Assembly: GCA_937892945.1 (NCBI GenBank)
Contig: CALBIL010000038.1
Coordinates: 130,102-168,050 of the forward strand
Source: an uncultured euryarchaeote
Lineage (GTDB): Archaea > Thermoplasmatota > Poseidoniia > Poseidoniales > Poseidoniaceae
Length of the DNA: 37,949 nt
Direction: 5' to 3'
Shown here: piece by piece, positions 31,856 through 37,949 of the stretch
Numbering within the stretch: the stretch's first letter is position 1
Layout of the letters: every line of letters starts with the position of its first letter
Translations under genes and position numbers: made by a program
Notes under the pieces: generated by a model
What the model was told of the DNA's origin: nothing
Database searches by the model: none
Seen by the model: only the letters and a program-made list of their open reading frames with translations

Positions 31856-33750
31856 TCCTCAAACTCGAGAATCAAATCGTCGGAAGGTGCTGTGAATATC
31901 AATTGTGTTGAGTCTTCAACGGCGACAATACCACGGATACTGTGCTTCTCTTGGAGTTCAACTGTTGGCTGAGCCAGTTTGACACGAGTGTGGCCAAAAG
32001 AAAGTAAATGCCCTGATGTGACGTTCCATACACCTTCCGGCAACCAGAGGCCGATTGACCCAAGTTCAGGGTGGTGAACCACGACCAGTGTGTCCTGATT
32101 CTCATCCACTTCAGCACGTACAACTCGCAAAGTCGCTGCTTCAGGAATTAATTTACTCGAAGGTTGCCAAACGTTCCATGTTTCTTCAAAGGGCATGTTG
32201 TGTTCATCAGCGCGTTGCCCGATGGCCTTGATTTTCTTGGCAAACTCTTCCTCTTCTTCAGAGTTTAATTGGTTGAGCCCGTCCAAAAGTGTTCGAAGCC
32301 CTTCGTGTTGAAGCATGTCGGTTTGGGTCATTGCCGCATTCGCCATCAATATGTATTCAGAGAGAATCTCAAGTTGCTCTTGGGAATCGATTTGTAAGGA
32401 ACATTCCATTGCTTCATCGAGAACTTCCAAAGCCAATCCAGGTTGATCGATGGCTAGCAATGCTTCACCAAGGTCCATCAACTGGATGGCAGCCAGATTT
32501 TTATCAGTCGAAACAAGAGTTTTGGCATCTTGGATATGTTGTTCTGCTTCATCCACCTCACCGAGCAGATGACGGGAAATTCCAGCACAAACGAGATACG
32601 GTAGGCGAGGAGCGTTGATCAAGCGTGCTTGCTGGTCAGCGGTCTCAAAGAGCCGTGCAGAACGCTTCCATTTCTCAGATGCAATAGCAAGAAGTCCAAG
32701 TTGGTAGACGGCGTGCATTTCGGCAAATGAATCATCGATAAGCGTGGCTGACTGAAGCGCTCTGGACAAATGTAATCGCGCTGTTTCACGCTTCCCTGAC
32801 ATTTTAGCCATAAGGCCTAAAGCTGTCTCTGTTCGATATAAGTACCCACTCAATGCACTGTTCGCGAGTTCTGCGGAAGACTCATCCAGCGGTGCTAAAT
32901 TAAGACCAATTGCTTCTAAAACTTCACTGAGCAGGAGTAAAGTTTCATCATATGCTTCTCGAAGATGCTCAGAGGTATTGGTCGACGTTAGTCGAGAAAG
33001 ATGGGTGTCGAGCGAGAGAATCGGTTGACATATTTCCGGAAGAGTACCGAGCATTTTCATGTGGTTTGCTTTAATCTGTTCACCAGCAAGAGTTCGTTGC
33101 AGAGCCCGTTTGAGATTACTTTCAGAGATACCTTCTGTAATTGGCCTCTCTGACTGAGGTCGGTCTTCAATCAAAGAATCTACCATCCAAGTTAATTTGG
33201 CTTGAATGTCATATTGGTGCACCCTACTAATTGCATAACGCATTTCTGCTGCTCGAACACGTCGAGAAAGGCTTTTCATTCCCCCTTTTGTTTTCGAAGG
33301 GCTTTGAGAAGATAAGCGCTGAATGAAAGTAGAGGGCGGACATGTTGTATAACCAAGATTCGCTTTTTCACCAGATGTGGTCATTTTAAAATCATCAGTA
33401 ACCAAGATTACTTCTCCTCCATCACGATGGAGTTGTGATGCGAGTACCATCAATGACAGGTCGACATCTTGAGGTGATGCCCTTTCCCCAATTAACTGGC
33501 CAAGTCCTCTGATTTGTGCATCATCAATAGCAACGGTGGTCAAGATTGATTTGAATTCATCCAATACTTTCGGTCGTTTCGACCATTTTTGAAACCGTAC
33601 ATTTCGTATCTCATCATGTACACCTGGCGTAACAAAAAGCGTCTGGTTACTTTTATTGAGTATTTTAGTAAGGTCTTTGATAAAAGTATCAGGAGCCATC
33701 GAACCAAGATGAATGAAACAATTGGAGTCAACGACCCAAGTCTGTGTCAT
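31852..33750 (-). CDS. PIN-domain protein with helical repeats and a C-terminal beta domain
   Basis: 632 residues. The N-terminal about 150 residues form a PIN nuclease fold: TWVVDSNCFIHLG carries Asp8, VHDEIRNV carries Glu47, DVDLSLMVLASQ carries Asp95/Asp97 and LVTDDFKM carries Asp119/120. These are the four acidic metal ligands, so it may cut RNA. Residues about 240-480 are helical repeats, TPR-like in periodicity (MAKMSGKRETARLHLSRALQ, GEALLAIDQPGLALEVLDEA). The last 100 residues are beta-rich. The layout suggests an RNA-cutting domain controlled by a protein-binding scaffold, which is inference. GGAG lies 5 nt before ATG 33750, 34 nt after the DCC gene. Confidence 0.75.
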   Translation of the reverse strand: MTQTWVVDSNCFIHLGSMAPDTFIKDLTKILNKSNQTLFVTPGVHDEIRNVRFQKWSKRPKVLDEFKSILTTVAIDDAQIRGLGQLIGERASPQDVDLSLMVLASQLHRDGGEVILVTDDFKMTTSGEKANLGYTTCPPSTFIQRLSSQSPSKTKGGMKSLSRRVRAAEMRYAISRVHQYDIQAKLTWMVDSLIEDRPQSERPITEGISESNLKRALQRTLAGEQIKANHMKMLGTLPEICQPILSLDTHLSRLTSTNTSEHLREAYDETLLLLSEVLEAIGLNLAPLDESSAELANSALSGYLYRTETALGLMAKMSGKRETARLHLSRALQSATLIDDSFAEMHAVYQLGLLAIASEKWKRSARLFETADQQARLINAPRLPYLVCAGISRHLLGEVDEAEQHIQDAKTLVSTDKNLAAIQLMDLGEALLAIDQPGLALEVLDEAMECSLQIDSQEQLEILSEYILMANAAMTQTDMLQHEGLRTLLDGLNQLNSEEEEEFAKKIKAIGQRADEHNMPFEETWNVWQPSSKLIPEAATLRVVRAEVDENQDTLVVVHHPELGSIGLWLPEGVWNVTSGHLLSFGHTRVKLAQPTVELQEKHSIRGIVAVEDSTQLIFTAPSDDLILEFED

Positions 33751-33784
33751 AGTAACTCCAGCATGTCGAAGGTCATAGGTTTCA

Positions 33785-34174
33785 CTATGAATTCAAACTG
33801 GGAAACACACAGGTTGCCGGCCGTCGGAAAACACGATGACGATTTCGAGCTACAATTCGGTATGCGAAATCACGAAGTGGTAAAGGAACCAACCAAAGGA
33901 ATGGATACCACATTGAATAATACCATTTCATGTAAAGAAGGCATCGAATACCTGCACCTGAACGCATGTATGGTTTACCATCACGAATGAGATAAACACT
34001 ATCGGCATTCTGAAACTTTTCTGGAAAAGTCGAAACCAGTTCTTGACCTTCTTTACTTTCAATGGCAATGAATCGGATCGAGTTCTGTTGTTTCAATCGA
34101 GGACTAAGAAACACTGCAGTGTGCGTACAGAGCCCACAATCGCCATCCATCAAAACAGTATCTTTATCGGTCAT
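33785..34174 (-). CDS. DCC-family thiol-disulfide oxidoreductase (DUF393)
   Basis: 129 residues. The opening LMDGDCGLCTHTAVFL carries the DxDCxxC motif with Cys residues spaced as in thioredoxin-like DCC proteins. IRFIAIESKEGQEL and RDGKPYMRSGAGIRCLL follow, and the end FAYRIVARNRHRVFRR is the family's RIVARNRYR-type closing segment. It may carry out thiol-disulfide exchange, but substrates are unknown for the family. Start 34174 is set by GAGG 7 nt upstream. Its ATG overlaps the DUF2071 gene stop by 4 nt (ATGA), so the two proteins are made together. Confidence 0.88.
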   Translation of the reverse strand: MTDKDTVLMDGDCGLCTHTAVFLSPRLKQQNSIRFIAIESKEGQELVSTFPEKFQNADSVYLIRDGKPYMRSGAGIRCLLYMKWYYSMWYPFLWLVPLPLRDFAYRIVARNRHRVFRRPATCVFPSLNS

Positions 34175-34926
34175 TTCTTCGCCTCTATAGGTTCCACATT
34201 CCATGTCCTTACTTTGACGCCCGAACTCATGTGAATCTGTTCGGGGTGTAGAGGACGGTCAATACCAAGATTGTAAGATTCCAACAAGGTATTGGTTTCC
34301 ACCTCTACCTTCGCAACACTATAATTCCAAGGCTGATGATGCGTGTATGCACGATGAAGTACGCCCTTATGCCATGTGTACAAACTGTATCGCTCAAACA
34401 GGAAATATTCGAGTGAACCTTGGACTGCATGTTCGATTGGCCCGGTACTTTCAGCAGTACCGATCAAGGATTCACCGCCGACTTTACGATGTGATGACCA
34501 AGAGTAACCCCCGTCTGCTCCCACATGAACTTGGGCTTTTGCATATCGGTATGGAAGGCCATAGGAACGAGGAGCATGGAAACATGTGACTCGACTTTGG
34601 GCATCGAGGGTGAGAAACAAAATCCCAGGAACTCCATCTTTCGTGACGTATGTACGGATATTAAATTCCCCAAACGTCGAGACAAATGGAAGCCAAGGCA
34701 GGCCTCTTGGACGAACCTTTTCCATCATGAATGGAATAACACCGATGTAGGCATTTCCATCATAGAAGTCAATTTCTAATCCTTCAGGGATATAGGGTTC
34801 TAACAAGGCAACATCAACTTTCCAATGCATGAACGTCAAATGAATCCAATTCTGATGCAAAACACATTTGCGTTCGGGCATTCGAAACGGAATATGGCTG
34901 CAATCCAAGTCATGGGTCGCTGCCAT
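34171..34926 (-). CDS. DUF2071 family protein
   Basis: 251 residues. The family is recognised from WIHLTFMHWKVDVALLEPYI, PEGLEIDFYDGNAYIGVIPF, FGEFNIRTYVTKDGVPGILF, LDAQSR and SYGLPYRYAKAQVHVG. DUF2071 proteins have an acetoacetate-decarboxylase-like beta fold but no assigned reaction. Start 34926 is chosen because AGGGACC precedes the ATG and the earlier in-frame sequence overlaps the ABA4-like gene. It lies between an ABA4-like membrane protein and the DCC thiol oxidoreductase and overlaps the latter by 4 nt, which points to a shared task. Confidence 0.85.
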   Translation of the reverse strand: MAATHDLDCSHIPFRMPERKCVLHQNWIHLTFMHWKVDVALLEPYIPEGLEIDFYDGNAYIGVIPFMMEKVRPRGLPWLPFVSTFGEFNIRTYVTKDGVPGILFLTLDAQSRVTCFHAPRSYGLPYRYAKAQVHVGADGGYSWSSHRKVGGESLIGTAESTGPIEHAVQGSLEYFLFERYSLYTWHKGVLHRAYTHHQPWNYSVAKVEVETNTLLESYNLGIDRPLHPEQIHMSSGVKVRTWNVEPIEAKK

Positions 34927-34963
34927 GGTCCCTGCACCAACTGTATTGACTTGAATACATCCT

Positions 34964-35449
34964 CTAAACCTTGGTTGATTCGACCGGTTCAGAGTTCGAA
35001 GCAATTGATTCTAAATCCTTCACCGACCATGTCGAAAGTATTCCAAGTAAGAAGCCAAGTGGTCCCATCATCATACACAAGATAAGGACTGGCGTTGAAA
35101 CATACATTGGGCGTCCTGCAGCCAACATTCGAAGCCAAACATACCGCCCAACAAACAAATCAAGAGCAAGTAAATGGAGCCATCCTAAGATAATTATTTC
35201 GTCATTTGCAAACAGTTCAACTACTATTTCTGGGGTTGGCATTTGGCTTGCAAATGTAAAAAGAACCTCGGGAGCATGTGGAAGAGCCAGAATCGTATAC
35301 GGAATGAGAAGAGGCAGTATTGACCAACGAATATCCCTTACAAATCGTTTGGTAAGTGCGTGCTTTGGCATGAACCACATCAAACTCCAAAACGGTAAAA
35401 TCAACACGGAAGAAACCCAAAACATGGCTACAGCGATTGCATCCATCAT
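34964..35449 (-). CDS. ABA4-like (DUF4281) membrane protein
   Basis: 161 residues with four membrane spans. The N-terminal helix (VAMFWVSSVLILPFWSLMWF), the NDEIIILGWLHLLALDLFVG segment and the final MGPLGFLLGIL helix match the ABA4-like family. Plant ABA4 is needed to make the carotenoid neoxanthin; bacterial and archaeal members are uncharacterised. Its ATG-ATG start overlaps the exporter stop (ATGA), so the two are translationally coupled. A role in carotenoid or terpenoid handling is a reasonable guess and nothing in this window confirms it. Confidence 0.82.
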   Translation of the reverse strand: MMDAIAVAMFWVSSVLILPFWSLMWFMPKHALTKRFVRDIRWSILPLLIPYTILALPHAPEVLFTFASQMPTPEIVVELFANDEIIILGWLHLLALDLFVGRYVWLRMLAAGRPMYVSTPVLILCMMMGPLGFLLGILSTWSVKDLESIASNSEPVESTKV

Positions 35450-37949
35450 TCAGCCTCCAAGTGAGTTGCTGCGTATTTCTCGGCATCCTGCTTGAGGAAT
35501 GGGGTGTAGAATGCGGGTAGTAAAATCAAACTCGAAAGCAAAGCAAGAGTGATTGCAACGACGAAGGCTTGTCCGAACAGTCGCAATGGAAGCAATGCTG
35601 ACAAATTGAGAACTGAGAATCCACCTGCTGTAGTAAGTGCTGCAGCAAACATAGCTCGGCCTGTTGTAGCAGATGCATTAGTTACCCACATCTCTTGAGA
35701 TGCCAGAGGATTATGCTCGACCTCTTCCTCCAGACGAACTGAAAAGTGAACTGCATAATCAACACCAAGCCCGAGAGATAAGGCGCCTATAGTAACGGTT
35801 TGGGCATTGATTTGATATCCGGTAAAGCCCATGATTCCGTAGACCCAACCGACAACCATCATCAAAGGAATCCAAGAGACAAAACCTCTGGCTAAGCCTT
35901 GTTTGAAGTTTTTCTGACGAGTGGTGTGAATCCCTACAAGCATACCTAGAATCACGAAGGCAACGACTGATGTGGAAATAACGGCCGATTCTGCAACATC
36001 AGCGCTCGTTTGAGCCACAATAAGACTGCGGCCACCTATGCGGAGTGTAGCATCGTTTTCCAAGGAATCCTCGGCATCCTGTAATGCGAGAGTCAAACGG
36101 TCGTAAAGGTCGATGGTGGCTTGCCAGTCAAGTGTCTCAGCTTGGAACGAGAGAACCGTTTGTTGGCCATCAGAAGACAAAACGGCCGAGGTTAACTCAC
36201 GACCTGTTGAGTTTTCAAGAAGATAATCAGAAAGCGCTTCATAAGAAGCGGGGGTTGATGCATCCAATTCGGTCATCAGTGTATTCAGTACTGGGTCGCG
36301 CCCTTGGGCTTCAGCCAGTAAATTCCACAGACCGTTTGGAACTCCATTTACATCCTCACTCTGCAAGAGCATCGCTTCAGCAGCATTCCAAGTAATCCTA
36401 CCTTCATGAGAGATAATCTCAGCATCAACAACCAGGTATAACGGTGAACGACTGCTTTGGAAGTCATCTGAAAGCATCAAGAAATCCCCGACAACCGGGA
36501 TATCTTGGTCCAATTGGTCTCGCTGATCAAAACCAACTTCCAATTGTTGGAATCCAAAGTACATCGGCGTCAACAACAACACTGCGATTACGCCCACCTT
36601 CACCGGCTGAGTTGACAATCGCCCGATTGCGGATGAGATTCGTCCAATTGAGAGGTTGCTGGCTTTCGAGAGTGCGAGACGTTTTGGTGGGAACATCAAC
36701 ATCAACGCTGGTAAAGCCGTAATACTCAGTAAATAGACGACGAATAAACCAATCGCGATAACCGTTCCAAAAACTTGCAAAAAGGAGAGCGCTGAGAATC
36801 GAAATGAGAGGAAACCAACCATGTCGGTAAAAATGGCAATGACCAAAGCAATGGATGTCAAAACCGTTCCTCGAGTGACGGCGATTTTACGGGCTTCATA
36901 GGAGAAGTCCTTCAATGTCTCCCGCTCTATAGAGTCTTGGCTGTCGATATTTTGCATCTCCTCTCGAATCCTGAGTACGACGTGAAGGCCATAATCCACC
37001 CCAATGGCCAGCAATAAGACTGGAATTGAATTCATTGCAGCATTGAACACCATATTGACGCCCATGAATTGTAACCACCCTGCAACACCATAGGTGGCTG
37101 CAATGGAAATAATGGTAAGGAAGGTGACGTAGGCAGTATCACGAAGACTCCGGAAATTCAACCAAAGAATTCCAGCGAGAAGCAACATGGCAGCACTTGT
37201 AAGCATGCCAATTTCTTTTCCGAGATTACCATTCGCCCCAATTGCGAGTTGTGAAAAAGAAAAGGTACGAACTTGCTCATTACCCGTAGTGTTCGTCATA
37301 TTCCCCAACATCGAGGCGGACCAAACATCAATATCCGCCTGGACATCATCCAGAACATCATGACCATAGTCAGAAGGTTCACTGCTAATGACCAGCGTCG
37401 TTAGAATAGGCCCTGAAAGATTCCATGGGTCATCACGGTTCTCAACCGGCATGCAACTCAGGATTGCTTCTCGATAGTCGATGTTTTGAAGAACGGAAAG
37501 AGGAATTAATTGCCCATTCAAAGGGCCAGTAACGGCTATTATTTGACCAACTTCCCCGGCATCTCTACCGGCAGTAAGCCCTTCGAGTTGTCCAAGTAAA
37601 GAACCCAAGCGAGAGGAGAGGTTTTGACCCGAATCCATTCGAGTGAGCCATTCACTTGGCTCATCAGGCGACCATGTTCGTAAATCCGCAGGCGTTATTG
37701 CAGAAACCACTGGAATTGAAGATGAGACTGTGGAGACATTGCTCAAAGCATCCTGTAATTCAGATGAATTGGATGCCTGTACATCGCTCAGAGCTGCTTG
37801 AACCTCGTCGATCCAGCCAGCCTGTGCTTCATCTTGCCAGAGTTGCCACTGAATGGCGGAACTTGCCATACCACTGTTAGCTTGTGTCCCAAATAATGGA
37901 TAGTGGTGAGGCTTGAAGTTTTCATTCTCCAGCATCATGGCTTCAATTT
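35446..37949 (-). CDS. RND/MMPL-family exporter, 5' end outside window
   Basis: At least 834 codons are present and the frame stays open to the window edge. The first in-window ATG at 37938 is probably internal: the visible start lies in the first large outer loop, whereas RND proteins begin with a membrane helix, so the first span is missing. Two sets of membrane helices surround two outer loops. Sterol-sensing-domain-like motifs appear twice, LLAIGVDYGLHVVLRIREE and ALSLGLGVDYAVHFSVRLEE. The family exports lipids, hopanoids or drugs, or moves sterol-like molecules, using ion gradients. The stop overlaps the ABA4-like start by 4 nt, implying one operon and perhaps a lipophilic cargo. Confidence 0.9.
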   Translation of the reverse strand, partial: IEAMMLENENFKPHHYPLFGTQANSGMASSAIQWQLWQDEAQAGWIDEVQAALSDVQASNSSELQDALSNVSTVSSSIPVVSAITPADLRTWSPDEPSEWLTRMDSGQNLSSRLGSLLGQLEGLTAGRDAGEVGQIIAVTGPLNGQLIPLSVLQNIDYREAILSCMPVENRDDPWNLSGPILTTLVISSEPSDYGHDVLDDVQADIDVWSASMLGNMTNTTGNEQVRTFSFSQLAIGANGNLGKEIGMLTSAAMLLLAGILWLNFRSLRDTAYVTFLTIISIAATYGVAGWLQFMGVNMVFNAAMNSIPVLLLAIGVDYGLHVVLRIREEMQNIDSQDSIERETLKDFSYEARKIAVTRGTVLTSIALVIAIFTDMVGFLSFRFSALSFLQVFGTVIAIGLFVVYLLSITALPALMLMFPPKRLALSKASNLSIGRISSAIGRLSTQPVKVGVIAVLLLTPMYFGFQQLEVGFDQRDQLDQDIPVVGDFLMLSDDFQSSRSPLYLVVDAEIISHEGRITWNAAEAMLLQSEDVNGVPNGLWNLLAEAQGRDPVLNTLMTELDASTPASYEALSDYLLENSTGRELTSAVLSSDGQQTVLSFQAETLDWQATIDLYDRLTLALQDAEDSLENDATLRIGGRSLIVAQTSADVAESAVISTSVVAFVILGMLVGIHTTRQKNFKQGLARGFVSWIPLMMVVGWVYGIMGFTGYQINAQTVTIGALSLGLGVDYAVHFSVRLEEEVEHNPLASQEMWVTNASATTGRAMFAAALTTAGGFSVLNLSALLPLRLFGQAFVVAITLALLSSLILLPAFYTPFLKQDAEKYAATHLEAE

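Noticed and set aside
1-37949. CRISPR arrays, insertion sequences, tRNA or rRNA genes
   Set aside because: No regular spaced repeats, transposase-like proteins, terminal inverted repeats or cloverleaf candidates were seen by reading; a dedicated scan was not possible.

Overview
The window looks like a compact, gene-dense genome segment from a marine planktonic euryarchaeon, most likely Marine Group II (Candidatus Poseidoniales) or a close relative. This is an inference from gene content, with no database search behind it. The information-processing genes are archaeal: release factor aRF1 with NIKS and GGQ motifs, aIF2 beta, class I lysyl-tRNA synthetase, the tRNA C56 2'-O-methyltransferase Trm56, archaeal-type UMP kinase, a NOG1-like GTPase and a GfcR-type HTH-phosphoribosyltransferase. 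They sit among bacterial-type metabolic genes: aerobic class I ribonucleotide reductase, LipB, FolB, FolP, cold-shock protein, CutA and CarAB. Several starts lie about 25 nt downstream of TATA-like boxes, which fits archaeal leaderless transcription; others have GGAG/GAGG Shine-Dalgarno sites.

Layout. 1-5051 (minus): nrdA (3' end outside the window), nrdB, cutA, a cold-shock gene, a probable broken small gene on the plus strand, and a DHFR/RibD-like reductase. 5085-10185 (plus): a possible 40-codon ORF, dut, lipB, ubiX, a SAP-membrane-M28 peptidase, a parvulin, folB and an unknown Cys-rich protein. 10174-11169 (minus): a Zn-ribbon membrane protein and pyrH. 11322-14360 (plus): aRF1 and argS. 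14361-15482 (minus): NOG1-like GTPase. 15608-16650 (plus): an unknown protein, pterin carbinolamine dehydratase and a thioredoxin-like 2Fe-2S ferredoxin. 16665-17081 (minus): aIF2 beta. 17194-20745 (plus): gfcR-like, lysS and a zinc-ribbon/coiled-coil protein. 20746-26768 (minus): carB, carA, trm56 and a membrane protein. 26820-27686 (plus): folP. 27683-30893 (minus): traB-like, DHH phosphoesterase and lemA. 31040-31855 (plus): TauE/SafE permease. 31852-37949 (minus): PIN-helical-repeat protein, DCC thiol oxidoreductase, DUF2071 protein, ABA4-like membrane protein and an RND/MMPL exporter whose N-terminus is outside the window.

Functional themes. Nucleotide supply is well represented (NrdAB, dUTPase, CarAB, UMP kinase), as are folate/pterin chemistry (FolB, FolP, PCD, DHFR-like) and translation (ArgS, LysS, aRF1, aIF2 beta, Trm56, NOG1). 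The least explained part is the 3' third, where an exporter, ABA4-like, DUF2071, DCC and PIN-repeat genes form a tightly packed and partly overlapping minus-strand run.

Structurally, the six convergent gene pairs have almost no intergenic space. Four of them end on a self-complementary motif (TGATCA twice, TTAA twice) that supplies the stop codons of both genes. I saw no rRNA, tRNA, CRISPR array, insertion sequence or clear mobile element.
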